DNA from: Planctomycetota bacterium
GTDB taxonomy: Bacteria; Planctomycetota; Phycisphaerae; UBA1845
Assembly (NCBI GenBank): GCA_030616775.1
Contig: JAUWWQ010000005.1
Location: 1-64,000, forward strand
Direction: 5' to 3'
Length of the DNA stretch: 64,000 nt
Part shown: positions 40,858-50,595 of the stretch, in pieces
Position numbering within the stretch: position 1 is the first letter of the stretch
Layout of the letters: the number at the start of each line of letters is the position of its first letter
Notes under the pieces: generated by a model
Seen by the model: only the letters and a program-made list of their open reading frames with translations
Told to the model about the DNA's origin: nothing
Databases searched by the model: none
Program-made: the position numbers and the translations under genes

Positions 40858-41252
40858 ATACCAGTCCTACGTGCGGGACCCCAAGTTTCGCCACTGAAAA
40901 CCGCGCTTTTGATCCGAGCGTACATCCGCTCTCCCTTTGGTCGCGTTGAAGCGCCCGTGTACTGCATACCGTTACGCGACACGTTGCGCAGTAGTGAGCC
41001 CGTCACCTTCCAGACGGCCCAATTCGACCCTTGACTTGGCACTGCCCGCTGTGCGGGACGATAGCGAAGCGATCGTGGGCTTTGCACACTGTGCCGTGTC
41101 AAGGGGCGGATCAAGAAGAGCTTTGACAGGCCATGGAGTTCCGTTGCGGCAGCAATCGTGGTGTAATACTCCGTCAGTGCCTCGATATTGAGAACTGCCG
41201 GGACGACCTGGCGTCGGCGTTGTAGAGATTCTTCATACGCGGAAGCAGGTGA
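40858..41252. other. tRNA-Leu to queC intergenic region
   Basis: About 0.4 kb without a convincing gene. It contains the multi-hairpin element described separately at 41028-41105. No preQ1 riboswitch core was recognised by eye. Confidence 0.5.
41028..41105 (+). ncRNA. Putative multi-branched structured RNA upstream of queC
   Basis: CCCTTGAC (41028-41035) pairs with GTCAAGGG (41098-41105) and continues after a 2x2 internal loop into GGCAC/GTGCC (41038-41042, 41091-41095). Inside this closing stem are two hairpins, CCCGC-TGT-GCGGG (41045-41057) and ACGAT/ATCGT (41058-41062, 41072-41076). The geometry resembles a small multi-branch RNA, about 150 bases before queC. It could be a regulatory leader, an independent RNA, or an elaborate terminator for tRNA-Leu. 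Confidence 0.4.
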
Positions 41253-41960
41253 GTGACAGACCAGCAGCACAAGGTAGTGATTCTGTTATCCGGAGGCATC
41301 GACTCAGCCACGACGGCGGCGCTTGCCCGGGAGCAGGGCTTCTCCCTGTACGCGCTTACCTTTCAATATGGCCAGCGTCATGCGATTGAAACGGAAGCGG
41401 CTGTTCGCGTGGCCAAGGCTTTGAAGGTCGCCCAACACGCGCTTCATACAATTGACTTGCGGGCGTTTGGCGGATCGGCCCTGACCGATTCGATCGAAGT
41501 CCCCAAGTCGGCCGATGCTTCGCAGATCGCTGCAGGCATCCCGGTGACCTACGTTCCGGCGCGTAACACGATCTTTCTGGCATTTGCCTTGGGGTACGCC
41601 GAAACCATCGGCTCTGCTGACATCTTCATCGGTGTCAATGCCGTCGACTACCCGGGTTACCCGGACTGTCGACCTGAATTCATAAAGACCTTCGAACAGC
41701 TCGCTAGTGTTGCGACCAAGGCCGGCGTGGAAGGCACGAGGTTTACGATTCACGCGCCGCTTATTGCAATGTCAAAGGCTGACATCATTCGCGAGGGGCA
41801 CCGACTTGGCATGGACTTCGGCTTGACTCATAGCTGCTACGACCCGACGTCCAAGGGCCTCGCCTGCGGCTTCTGCGATAGCTGTATGCGGCGCAAAAAG
41901 GGCTTCCAACAGGCTGGCATCGAGGACCCGACTCGATACGCGCCCCGCCCGGGCGACTGA
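41253..41960 (+). CDS. queC: 7-cyano-7-deazaguanine synthase QueC
   Basis: A 235-residue ATP-dependent enzyme that turns 7-carboxy-7-deazaguanine into preQ0 in queuosine synthesis. The PP-loop [15 protein letters not shown] is at the N-terminus, FQYGQRH follows, and the zinc site is [23 protein letters not shown] start, preceded by a GCAGGTGA that can act as a weak Shine-Dalgarno site. It is convergent with selA. No other queuosine gene is in the window. Confidence 0.97.
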   Translation: MTDQQHKVVILLSGGIDSATTAALAREQGFSLYALTFQYGQRHAIETEAAVRVAKALKVAQHALHTIDLRAFGGSALTDSIEVPKSADASQIAAGIPVTYVPARNTIFLAFALGYAETIGSADIFIGVNAVDYPGYPDCRPEFIKTFEQLASVATKAGVEGTRFTIHAPLIAMSKADIIREGHRLGMDFGLTHSCYDPTSKGLACGFCDSCMRRKKGFQQAGIEDPTRYAPRPGD

Positions 41961-42110
41961 CGGGAATAAGCCGCGGTCCAAGCACCGGACGCCCAAATAG
42001 CAGCCGGCTTCATCTCGCCCCGCAGTGGCAAGCTCTGTCCGAGAATCGCTCAACACGGGAACGACCGGTCGCCCAGCACATAAGCACATAGAAGGCTACG
42101 GGCCGCTGGA

Positions 42111-43523
42111 CTACGCCTCCGCCTCGTCCCAAACGGCAGACGAGACCGAACCCATCAGGCTTTCCAAGTCGGACTCGGGCAGCGTACGCAGATCGAAACA
42201 GATCGCGTCATCACGTATCCGGACGATGACCGGTACCTCAGTCTCGCGCAGTCTACCTGCCATCGACTCAGCCGAGACCTGTGAGGGCCGCCACTTCACA
42301 ACCACGGTCTGAAGCTCCTGTCCCGGCATCGAGCCGCCGCCGGCATAACCGACATCCGAACAGACGTAGAAACGTTCGTCGGGCAGGGCCGCCTCCAGTT
42401 GCTCGGCCAGTTTCCGGGCCCGTTCAGCCAGTCGGTCGGTCGGGGCCCGGAGCATGGATAGCGTCGGGATGTTGGCAACCGCGTCTTCGGGATCGAGGTA
42501 GGCGCGAAGCGTGGCCTCCAGGGCGATGAGTGTCAACTTGCCGACACGGTACGTCCGCATCAGCGGATTGGAGTCGAGTTGTTCGAGGAGGCTGCTTTTC
42601 CCGAGGATAATGCCGCACTGGGGACCGCCCAGGAGTTTGTCGCCCGAGAAACAGACCAGATCGGCCCCGGCGGCCAGCGAGGCCCGGACGCAAGGCTCTT
42701 CGGGTAGACCGTATTGCGCCAGGTCGAACAGAGCCCCACTGCCCAGGTCGTCAACCGCGATCAAATCATAGCGGTGGGCAACCGTTGCAATCGCTTCAAT
42801 GGGGACCGTCTCTGTGAAGCCGACTACGCGGTAGTTGCTCGGGTGCACCCGCATCAGCATGGCGGTGTTGTCGTTGATTGCCCGCTCGTAGTCAGAGATT
42901 CGCGTGCGGTTGGTCGTCCCCACTTCGCGCAGAGATGCTCCACTTGCGTGCATGATATCGGGCAGGCGGTAGCTGCCGCCGATTTCGATAAGCTGCCCGC
43001 GCGACACAATGACCTCCCGACCGGCGGCGAAGGTTTGCAGGATCAGCAATGTGGCGGCTGCGTTGTTGTTGACGACGGTCGCGGCCTCCGCACCCGTGAT
43101 CGTAATCAGATGATCGACGACGTGGGTATTCCGCCGGCCTCGCTTGCCGGTGGCAAGATCGTATTCGAGGCTGCAATACCCGCTGGCGCCTTCGGTGATG
43201 GCTTCAATAGCGGCATAACTTAGAGGTGCCCGGCCAAGACCGGTGTGCAGAACAATTCCGGTGGCGTTGATGACTCGACGCAACGAGGGGATGGATCGTT
43301 CCAACAGCGCTTGCTCGGCACGGGCCAGCAATTCCTGCACGTCCACAGGTTCCTGCGTCCCACCCTCCAATATCTCCTCCCGGGCAGAGTCGATGGCGGC
43401 CTGTAACGCCGCCACGACCGAAGCCCGAGGCAGGCCGTGGAGCCACTGGCGAACTTCCTCGTGTTCGAGCATTGCGGAGATCGAGGGTAGAGATCGTAGC
43501 AGCTCCTTGGCATGCGATGTCAT
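42111..43523 (-). CDS. selA: L-seryl-tRNA(Sec) selenium transferase
   Basis: A 470-residue PLP enzyme that converts Ser-tRNA(Sec) to Sec-tRNA(Sec) with selenophosphate. The family N-terminus (LLRSLPSISAMLEHEEVRQW), NATGIVLHTGLGRAPLS, VVNNNAAATLLIL, and FSGDKLLGGPQCG with the PLP-binding Lys at about residue 296 are all present. ATG 43523 gives the usual length. ATG 43565 would add 14 residues and overlap the selB stop by 8 bases. It is translated downstream of selB, in the reverse of the selA-selB order seen in Escherichia coli. Confidence 0.97.
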   Translation of the reverse strand: MTSHAKELLRSLPSISAMLEHEEVRQWLHGLPRASVVAALQAAIDSAREEILEGGTQEPVDVQELLARAEQALLERSIPSLRRVINATGIVLHTGLGRAPLSYAAIEAITEGASGYCSLEYDLATGKRGRRNTHVVDHLITITGAEAATVVNNNAAATLLILQTFAAGREVIVSRGQLIEIGGSYRLPDIMHASGASLREVGTTNRTRISDYERAINDNTAMLMRVHPSNYRVVGFTETVPIEAIATVAHRYDLIAVDDLGSGALFDLAQYGLPEEPCVRASLAAGADLVCFSGDKLLGGPQCGIILGKSSLLEQLDSNPLMRTYRVGKLTLIALEATLRAYLDPEDAVANIPTLSMLRAPTDRLAERARKLAEQLEAALPDERFYVCSDVGYAGGGSMPGQELQTVVVKWRPSQVSAESMAGRLRETEVPVIVRIRDDAICFDLRTLPESDLESLMGSVSSAVWDEAEA

Positions 43524-43557
43524 GGGCTGTCTCTTATGCTCTTCCAATGGTATGCCG

Positions 43558-45519
43558 TCAGTCATTTTCTGTCTCAGTGAGCACGCGGCGGTCTTCGATT
43601 CGTCTGGTGAAGCCGATGCGGTCCAGGTACTCCACAAAGGGTACGACGTACTTACGACTCGAATCCAGCGCCTCGCGCACCTGGGCGACGGTTACACCGC
43701 CGCACTCGTGAATCAGGTCAGCCACCTTCTCGCGAAGTCGCCGCTCCGAATCCGCATGAAGGTAGACTTTCGAATCAATCTGGACCAGTTCCCCTTGTGC
43801 CACAGCCAGCGTCGCCAATCGCTCCCAACGTTTGCGGTCTGCCTGTGAAGTTACACTCAGAGTGCCCAGAGACGGCGGCGCAAAACCACCCTCACGGATT
43901 TCAGCGATCATGGCTGCCAGCAGCCTCTCGTCCGCCCCGGACAGTGACGGGGCGAAGGCAGGCAGACAGACGAACCGGCCGAAGACCTTCAGAGTTTTGT
44001 TCCGAACGAACTCGTCGAAGAGCGGCCTGGCGAGTGAGCGGTTGGTCATCCGTTCTATCCAGCCCAGCACGCTATCGACGGGTCGGCCCGGCAGTTCGGG
44101 GTGGCTTCGGTGGTAACGTTCGAGCCATCCCGCCAGTCGGCCGGCCAGGTCGTTCACTGCCGCCGGTACCGCATTATGTTGGGTGCCGGCAATCGGCACC
44201 CAGCGGTTTTCCGCTCCAAGTCGCTGAAGGACGCCGGGAAGTTCGTCCAACTCGACGCCGGCCCGTCCGCAAAGCCGCAGATCGGTCGGTTTGGTGAATC
44301 CTGCCAGCCGCAGCACTTCCTCAACCCGGTCGGCTGCCTGGCCTTCTTCCAGACGCTTGAGGCTCTGCAGCTCCGTTGTGGTCTCGCGCCGCTTGCGGCG
44401 GGTGACCGGGCGTAGAACCACTCCGCCGCCGATCGTGCGGGTGGCATTCTCATCGCGGATGATGAATCGCTGGTCGTAGGCGGCCGCGATTGGCTCCCTG
44501 CTTCGCAATTGGGCATACGCCGACTCCCCCGGCGGCAGTCCCTCGCCTTCCAGCAGAACGACTCGCACGGGCACCTCGAGGGTGCCGATCTCGAGCCGCA
44601 CGAGGCTTGTCGACTTGAGTGGTCGTCCGCATGAGCTTAGATACTGCAGCCGGACGTCAATCAGGCGTGACGGTTGGAGATAGCCCGGGGTGGCCAGTTC
44701 GGCGCCTCGCTGTAGACGATCGCGGTCGATGCCGCTGAGGTTGATCGCGGCCCGCTGCCCGCGGGCCAGCATCTGAGAATGGACACCATGGGTTTGCAGG
44801 CCGCGAACACGGCAGGTCTCGCCCAACGGCATCACTTCCAGCGTATCACCCTCTGACACCTTCCCACGCAGAACAGACCCGGTTACCACGGTGCCACGAC
44901 CTTGCACGGTGAACACCCGATCAACCGGCATGCGAAACGGGCCTCGGGCGGCGGTCCTTTCGATGTTCTCAGAGGCCGCCAGTATGGCGCCTTTCAGCTC
45001 CTCGAGCCCGGCCTCGGTGACTGACGAGACCGGACAAATGGGGGCCTTTTCCAGAGGCGTACCGGCCAAGAAGCGCTGGACGTCGTCTACGACCAGCTCG
45101 ACCATCTCACTATCCACGGTGTCGATCTTGGTGACGGCCACCACGCCGCGGCGAACACCTAGAAGATGCAGCACTTCGACGTGCTCGATGGTTTGTGGCA
45201 TCACCGAGTCATCAGCGGCGACAACCAGCAAAGCGATGTCGATGCCCGTTGCCCCTGCAACCATCGTGCGCACGAAGCGTTCGTGGCCGGGTACGTCCAC
45301 TATTCCGAATCGGACGTCACCGATCGTCAGCGGGGCGAATCCGAGTTCAATGGTCATGCCCCGGCGATGCTCTTCGGGCAGACGATCGGTGTCGACGCCG
45401 GTCAACGCCCGCACCAGCGCGGTCTTGCCGTGGTCGATATGACCGGCCGTACCCAGGATGTAGTGTCGCGTTACACCCGGTGCGGTTGCGGCCGAACTTG
45501 ACGAATCACCGGTGCTCAT
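43558..45519 (-). CDS. selB: Selenocysteine-specific elongation factor SelB
   Basis: A 653-residue GTPase that carries Sec-tRNA(Sec) to UGA codons marked by a SECIS element. G-motifs: [37 protein letters not shown]. The EF-Tu-like domains include [20 protein letters not shown]. The C-terminal part has the winged-helix region that binds the SECIS (ending [20 protein letters not shown] then RRIEDRRVL). ATG 45519 is chosen because it gives a short lead before the G1 motif. The downstream gene selA overlaps or closely follows. Confidence 0.97.
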   Translation of the reverse strand: MSTGDSSSSAATAPGVTRHYILGTAGHIDHGKTALVRALTGVDTDRLPEEHRRGMTIELGFAPLTIGDVRFGIVDVPGHERFVRTMVAGATGIDIALLVVAADDSVMPQTIEHVEVLHLLGVRRGVVAVTKIDTVDSEMVELVVDDVQRFLAGTPLEKAPICPVSSVTEAGLEELKGAILAASENIERTAARGPFRMPVDRVFTVQGRGTVVTGSVLRGKVSEGDTLEVMPLGETCRVRGLQTHGVHSQMLARGQRAAINLSGIDRDRLQRGAELATPGYLQPSRLIDVRLQYLSSCGRPLKSTSLVRLEIGTLEVPVRVVLLEGEGLPPGESAYAQLRSREPIAAAYDQRFIIRDENATRTIGGGVVLRPVTRRKRRETTTELQSLKRLEEGQAADRVEEVLRLAGFTKPTDLRLCGRAGVELDELPGVLQRLGAENRWVPIAGTQHNAVPAAVNDLAGRLAGWLERYHRSHPELPGRPVDSVLGWIERMTNRSLARPLFDEFVRNKTLKVFGRFVCLPAFAPSLSGADERLLAAMIAEIREGGFAPPSLGTLSVTSQADRKRWERLATLAVAQGELVQIDSKVYLHADSERRLREKVADLIHECGGVTVAQVREALDSSRKYVVPFVEYLDRIGFTRRIEDRRVLTETEND

Positions 45520-46152
45520 GGCGACAATTATCGAAGCCTGCCTCAGGACTTCAAGTGGATACGCAGAGATAAACGTTTCTCTTGGGCCGACACTAGGCGG
45601 CGTTTCGGGTGCCTGGGGATTAACGGGATCAGCCACGGGAACAGGCAGGATTCGCGGTGGGACGGGCGATGCCTGCTCGAGTCGAGCGGCTTCTCTTGGC
45701 AGGATGCTCTCAAATGTCCAGTAGCGGGGGAATGCCGGATAGGGCGCTTTCGGATCAGTCTCATTCCGGGATAGGACGATGCGCCCCTGGTTTCGGCTTG
45801 CAGAAGTCCTAGACTTCGATTAACATGGTTAACGTGCAGTGAAGGCGGTTCCGGTAGGGGGGATCGGGTGCAGGACACGGGGACCCGGACACAGGGGAAC
45901 GACGTTGAGCTTCATTCCGACCACCAATTCTCGCGCCGGACGCCGAATTTGTAGACGGAGAGTTGTCGTCCGGTGACTGGATCGGCGGCGTGATCGACTA
46001 CGCGGCCGTTGTCCGAGGTCTCAGGTGGCTCGGCACGGCGCCGGTGTTGCAGGAGATGCGGATGAGCAGAATGCTCTAAAGATGGGGTGTCAGCGCCGGA
46101 GTGTTCTGAGCAAGCGTTTTGGGGGTTCTTTCAACAAACAGGCGACGGGACG
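45520..46152. other. Divergent intergenic region between selB and the C25 protease gene
   Basis: About 0.6 kb that must hold promoters for both genes. A perfect dyad TTAAC-ATG-GTTAA (45820-45832) is a possible operator. No tRNA-Sec cloverleaf (8-base acceptor stem, TCA anticodon, long variable arm) could be found. An open frame at about 45930-46080 lacks a start. Confidence 0.45.
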
Positions 46153-49100
46153 ATGCAAAACCAAAGTACCGAAATTGGGTTAAGAGTCGGGTCATTCCTC
46201 ACCATGTTGTTGCTGGCGGCGGTGTTGATGGCGGCGAGCCCGGCCGTCGGGCAGCACTCACGCGCCGGTCTTTCGGGCATCGAGGAGGGGCCGCTGCCTC
46301 GCTCGCTCGCTGCACCAAAGCCGCTGGCGATACGTGTGCCCATACCGGTGTCAGACTATAAGCTTGCGGCAACGGCGCAAGGACATGAGATCGCTTTGAA
46401 AGATTTTGGCAACCTGCTTGTGCCGGGTAAGCCGGTGTTGCCTTCGAAGATTTTTGCGATCGCGATTCCTCCCGGGGCTGAGGTGGTTGACGTCCTCGCC
46501 GACCTCGGCGCCGGGATAACCCTTCCGGGAACCTATTCGATCGCTCCTGCTCCCTTGCCTCGCGTAATCGGTCTGGAGGACCCCGCCGTCTACAAAAGGC
46601 AGCTTGACAGCTACCAGGCTAACTTCGATTCCGTCTACGGGAGAGATGATCCCTACCCCGCGAGTGTCGTGGAATTTGTCCGTAGCGCCGGCTATAGAAG
46701 ATACAACCTCGTGGATGTGCGAGTCACACCGTTTACGTATCGTCCAGTCTCCGGCAAGTTAACGTACTATCCGGAGGTCGCAGTCCGCGTAGTATATCAG
46801 TTCCCCGGAAAGCTCCGCGCTGGAATTGTCGATAGCCTCGCAAGAACGGAACAGGTCGCGAAAGACATCATCGTCAACTACAACCAGGTCAAGAACTGGT
46901 ATCCACAAAAGGCGTTCGCAAACAGAGGTCTTCACGATTTCGTCATCGTTACACTTGATACCTTGACGTCATCAGTAGTTCCGTTGGTGGACTGGGAGAT
47001 CCACAAAGGCAGAACGGTCGAAGTGGCAACGACATCTTGGATCGATGCCAATTACACCGGTGACGATCTTGCAGAGAAGATCAGAAACTTCCTGCGGGAC
47101 AAGTACCCCTCGGGTGAGTGGGGTATCGAAGACGTACTCCTTGTGGGTCACTATGACGATGTTCCCATGCGCCGCACCGCACAGGATCTCGGGTATGGAC
47201 GACCCGAGACGGACTTGTACTATGCTGAGCTCTCACTGCCCGATGACCAGTCCTGGGACGCCGACGACGATCACCAATACGGGGAGGACTCGGATCCCAT
47301 AGATTTCTATTCGGAAGTGAACGTGGGCCGGATCCCCTGGAGCGATCCAAGCACGGTGCTGCATATCTGCCAGAAATCCGCCGCTTACGAGCAGAACTCT
47401 GATCCGACGTTCAAGAAGAACATCCTTCTTCTGGGAGCCTACTTCTGGGAAGACACGGACAATGCCAAGCTCATGGAAGCGAAGGCCGCCCAGCCCTGGA
47501 TGGCGGATTGGACAATGACCAGGATGTATGAGAAAAACGCCGACTATAGCTCATCGTATCCATGTGATTATCCGTTGTTGCGGAGCAACGTGGTGTCAGT
47601 GTGGGGCTTCGGGAGGTTTAGCTTTGTCAACTGGGCTGGGCATGGGTCCTACCGTTCATCGCACATATATGGTATCGGAGCACCAGCCTTCATTGATTCA
47701 TCCGATTGTCCTTCACTGAGTGATGCGTACCCCTCCATTATCTTCGCAGACGCCTGCAGCAATTCGGAGACTGACTATGATAGCATAGGTCGGGCCATGC
47801 TGAAACGGGGTGGAGTCGCTTTCGTCGGTGCCACCAAGGTTGCCCTTGGAGCGCCGGCCTGGGACGATCCATACGACGGTTCGGGCCAGTCGTTGGACTA
47901 TTTTTTCACAAGCTACGTGACATCGGGGGATTTCACGACGGGCCAGGCGCATCAAAAGGCTCTGAGGGACATGTACACCTACGGGCTGTGGTATGCTCCC
48001 AGGTATGAAATGTTCGAGTGGGGAGCGCTGTTGGGCAATCCCCATCTTGGAATCGGCCCGCCGCCGGTGTTGAGCATCTTGCTACCCGACGGTCCACCCA
48101 GATACGCGGATCCCGACGCTCCTACCACCTTCTCCGTGCAGATCGTTGGCGGCATCGAGGACTACGTGCCGGGCTCGGGCCTGCTGCACTATCGCCTCGA
48201 CTACGGGATATTCGAAACCTTCCTTTTGACCCACGACACTGGGAACCTGTACGAGGCCACGCTTCCGCCGGGCGGCGTCTACGAGGCGATTGAGTTCTAC
48301 GTCAGCGCCGAGGGTGACGGAGGAACCACGGTATCGAGCCCGTCCAACGCGCCGAGTAGCGTGTATGCCGCGATGGTCGGCACGTTCGTGAAGGTCGTGG
48401 ACGAGAATCTCGACGCTGACCCGGGCTGGACTACACAGGGACAGTGGGCGTTCGGCCAGCCAACCGGCGGCGGCGGCGAGTACGGTGGACCCGACCCGAC
48501 CGGCGGGTACACCGGTGACAACGTGTACGGATACAACCTCGACGGCGACTACCCGAACAATCTACCGGAACGCCACCTAACAAGTACATCTATCGACTGT
48601 TCCGATGTGGGCGGAGTGACGTTGAAGTTCTGGCGTTGGATTGGAGTCGAGCATAGCATGTACGATCACGCCTACCTCCGGATCAGCAACAACGGAAGTG
48701 ACTGGACGACGATCTGGGAGAACGGTAAGGAAATCACCGATTCGACGTGGGGTCTTCACGAGTACGATATCTCAGCCGTCGCGGACGGTCAACCGAGCGT
48801 CTATCTACGCTGGACAATGGGTCCCACGGATGGCGGTTGGCGGTACTGTGGATGGAACGTCGATGACGTGGAGGTCTGGGGGTTCGTCACGTGCTTTGAC
48901 GGGATACTCAACCAGGGTGAGGAGCGGATCGACTGCGGTGGGCTGTGCGCACCATGCGATTGCACGTCGGACGGCGCATGTATTGACGGGCTTTTCTGTA
49001 ACGGCGATGAGACCTGCGATTCCTCCGGGCATTGCCAACCCGGAGCTGGGTGTCCGCCAGACCTGTGCGATGAGGATAACGACATCTGCGCTCCTTGCCA

Positions 49101-50115
49101 GAATGACGGCCAGTGCGACGACGAGCTGTACTGCGATGGCGTCGAGACTTGCGATGCCTTCGGCATCTGCCAGCCGGGTGCGTCCGTGGACTGCGATGAC
49201 GGTGTGGACTGCACTATCAACTCATGCAGCAATACTTTGGGCTCGTGCGAGAATATTCCATACGATGACTTGTGCTACGACGGCAATGTCTGCACGGTCA
49301 ACTGGTGTGTGCCGGATTCCGGCTGCCTCAGTGACGGAACAGGGGTCACAGTGCCGTGCGATGACGGGAACGCCTGTACCCTCGACGACATCTGTCAGGG
49401 TGATGCCCAGGGGACCTGCAAGGGTACTACTATGACTGCGGCACCGGAGGCGGGAGAGGGTAATGTGGTCAAGAACCGCTACCTCTCGGTTGCAAGCGGA
49501 AACCCCGGTCGGTCGACAGCTATCCGCGTGAGGTTTGTTGACCTGCCCGACCCGTTCGAGGCTCATGAGGGCCGGACGATGTGGGTTGGCATGCCGCGTG
49601 AGTTTTGCGAGAACTCCGGGCAGGACACTCCGCCTCAAGGCGGCTGCGGGGCCGCCCCCGGGCTGGAGAGCCCGGTTTCCGTTGGCGCCACGCTTCAGTG
49701 CGATCCGTACTATGCCAACTGGAGCACGTACGGGACCATCCATGTCCGCCATGGGGGCATCGTCCCGTCGGGCAGGTATGATCTTCAGGAGATCGACCTG
49801 GTTTGTGATGCAGCCGACGAAGGCAGTTACTCCGCACCCTTGGAGCTGACCACAAGCATTTGGGGTGATGTCGTGGGAGACTGTTCAACAACTCCGTGCA
49901 GCCCGCCCGACGGGGTTGTCGGCGTTCCCACCGACGTGACGGCTGTGCTCGACAAGTTCAGGAACTTGGAGGGTGCCCCGATCAAGGCCAGGTGCGATAT
50001 CGAACCCAGCGAACCGGACCGGCTAATAAACATATCCGATGTAACGTGTACCCTCGACGCTTTCCGTGGATTTGACTATCCGTTTGAGCCCGGTCCGGAT
50101 CCATGTTCTCCTTAG
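46153..50115 (+). CDS. Secreted C25 (gingipain-like) cysteine protease with Cys-rich and dockerin-like modules
   Basis: A 1320-residue exported protein. Signal peptide: LRVGSFLTMLLLAAVLMAAS ending near PAVGQ. A gingipain-type propeptide region (GKPVLPSKIFAIAIPPGAEV) follows. The peptidase C25 domain contains the catalytic His in NWAGHGSY (residue 497) and Cys in FADACSNSETD (residue 535). Next come a beta-rich MAM/jelly-roll-like domain (about 780-910, LKFWRWIGVEHSMYDHAYLR), a Cys-rich run of CDDGxxCT-type repeats (about 915-1095), and a final domain with GVPTDVTAVLDKFRN and INISDVTCTLDAF, a dockerin-like duplicated Ca-binding motif. ATG 46153 is chosen so that the signal peptide is N-terminal; an earlier in-frame start at 46087 exists. 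Confidence 0.88.
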   Translation: MQNQSTEIGLRVGSFLTMLLLAAVLMAASPAVGQHSRAGLSGIEEGPLPRSLAAPKPLAIRVPIPVSDYKLAATAQGHEIALKDFGNLLVPGKPVLPSKIFAIAIPPGAEVVDVLADLGAGITLPGTYSIAPAPLPRVIGLEDPAVYKRQLDSYQANFDSVYGRDDPYPASVVEFVRSAGYRRYNLVDVRVTPFTYRPVSGKLTYYPEVAVRVVYQFPGKLRAGIVDSLARTEQVAKDIIVNYNQVKNWYPQKAFANRGLHDFVIVTLDTLTSSVVPLVDWEIHKGRTVEVATTSWIDANYTGDDLAEKIRNFLRDKYPSGEWGIEDVLLVGHYDDVPMRRTAQDLGYGRPETDLYYAELSLPDDQSWDADDDHQYGEDSDPIDFYSEVNVGRIPWSDPSTVLHICQKSAAYEQNSDPTFKKNILLLGAYFWEDTDNAKLMEAKAAQPWMADWTMTRMYEKNADYSSSYPCDYPLLRSNVVSVWGFGRFSFVNWAGHGSYRSSHIYGIGAPAFIDSSDCPSLSDAYPSIIFADACSNSETDYDSIGRAMLKRGGVAFVGATKVALGAPAWDDPYDGSGQSLDYFFTSYVTSGDFTTGQAHQKALRDMYTYGLWYAPRYEMFEWGALLGNPHLGIGPPPVLSILLPDGPPRYADPDAPTTFSVQIVGGIEDYVPGSGLLHYRLDYGIFETFLLTHDTGNLYEATLPPGGVYEAIEFYVSAEGDGGTTVSSPSNAPSSVYAAMVGTFVKVVDENLDADPGWTTQGQWAFGQPTGGGGEYGGPDPTGGYTGDNVYGYNLDGDYPNNLPERHLTSTSIDCSDVGGVTLKFWRWIGVEHSMYDHAYLRISNNGSDWTTIWENGKEITDSTWGLHEYDISAVADGQPSVYLRWTMGPTDGGWRYCGWNVDDVEVWGFVTCFDGILNQGEERIDCGGLCAPCDCTSDGACIDGLFCNGDETCDSSGHCQPGAGCPPDLCDEDNDICAPCQNDGQCDDELYCDGVETCDAFGICQPGASVDCDDGVDCTINSCSNTLGSCENIPYDDLCYDGNVCTVNWCVPDSGCLSDGTGVTVPCDDGNACTLDDICQGDAQGTCKGTTMTAAPEAGEGNVVKNRYLSVASGNPGRSTAIRVRFVDLPDPFEAHEGRTMWVGMPREFCENSGQDTPPQGGCGAAPGLESPVSVGATLQCDPYYANWSTYGTIHVRHGGIVPSGRYDLQEIDLVCDAADEGSYSAPLELTTSIWGDVVGDCSTTPCSPPDGVVGVPTDVTAVLDKFRNLEGAPIKARCDIEPSEPDRLINISDVTCTLDAFRGFDYPFEPGPDPCSP

Positions 50116-50136
50116 AGTCTATCCCAAAAAGTGTGG

Positions 50137-50155
50137 CACGGGTTTGCAACCCGTG
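50137..50155 (+). repeat. Palindrome after the C25 protease gene
   Basis: CACGGGTT (50137-50144) and AACCCGTG (50148-50155) form an 8-base-pair stem with a 3-base loop, 21 bases after the stop codon. It may act as a terminator, though no T-run follows. The same short ACGGGTTGCAACCCGT-type palindrome is, from memory, a dispersed repeat in planctomycete genomes. Confidence 0.5.
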
Positions 50156-50210
50156 TACTTCACGCCAACAACGATTGCCACCACGGCCAAAGTTGCCTAG
50201 CATCTTCTAT

Positions 50211-50287
50211 GACGCTCTCCTTTCAAACATTCATGTCCGGTTTAACAATCCCGACATGATGCCTCGAAGAGAGCGTCTCTACAAAAT
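50211..50287. repeat. Nested inverted repeat
   Basis: GACGCTCTC (50211-50219) is perfectly inverted as GAGAGCGTC (50279-50287). Inside it CATGTC and GACATG form a second hairpin around TTTAACAATC. Two nested stems over 77 bases suggest a small mobile or REP-like element rather than a terminator. Confidence 0.4.
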
Positions 50288-50357
50288 CCTAGAAACTTCT
50301 GCTTAGAGCATTCTCAGTTATTGTGTAGCGACCACGCAGACAGTCGCAGATCAAGTT

Positions 50358-50440
50358 GTAGCGGCCGGCGCCCCTGCCGGCCGTAGGATTACGGAAACGT
50401 GCCAACTGGCTGCGGCCGCTACGGGGGCAGCCGCTACGTA
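50358..50440. repeat. GC-rich palindromic element at the broken toxin gene
   Basis: Two adjacent GC-rich dyads, GGCCGGC (50363-50369)/GCCGGCC (50376-50382) and a GCGGCCGC palindrome near 50412-50419 with a further GCCGC, are framed by GTAGCGGC and GCCGCTAC. It abuts the point where the toxin-like gene loses its family sequence. Confidence 0.45.
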
Positions 50441-50595
50441 AAAACGAAGCCTGCTGTAGAACTCCTCGGCCTGGGATCGCGCTCCAGCATGAGAATCGTC
50501 CGGGCCACTCGCTGGAACGTGCGAGGCGGTAGCCTATCCATTTCCTTCTCAGCCGAGCGCTGAATGAGGACCGTATAGCCGCGCTCTTTGCTCAT
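50434..50595 (-). pseudogene. Truncated RelE/ParE-type toxin gene
   Basis: An ATG at 50595 opens a 53-codon frame whose first 47 or so residues (YTVLIQRSAEKEMDRLPPRT then FQRVARTILMLERDPRPRSS) look like the N-terminal half of RelE/ParE-superfamily toxins. The remaining half, with the usual KLxGxxxYRxRxGDYR block, is missing. The frame runs into the GC-rich palindromic element and stops. It is therefore probably inactive. Its start overlaps the stop of a small upstream frame by 4 bases, as in toxin-antitoxin pairs. Confidence 0.55.

Noticed and set aside
41028-41105. Element before queC as tRNA-Sec or a broken tRNA
   Set aside because: The 8-base closing stem is suggestive, but there is no anticodon arm with TCA and no T-loop (GTTCRANNC), on either strand.
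45930-46080. Open reading frame before the C25 gene (ending GTAPVLQEMRMSRML)
   Set aside because: It lacks an ATG or GTG start with a ribosome-binding site, is short, and its upstream end is a TGA without a SECIS-like context.
45541-46086. Possible tRNA-Sec gene next to selB
   Set aside because: Stretches such as GGACTTCAAGT and a GGAGAGTTGTCGTCCGG segment recall parts of selC, but no complementary 8-base acceptor stem, TCA anticodon loop in place, or long variable arm could be assembled.
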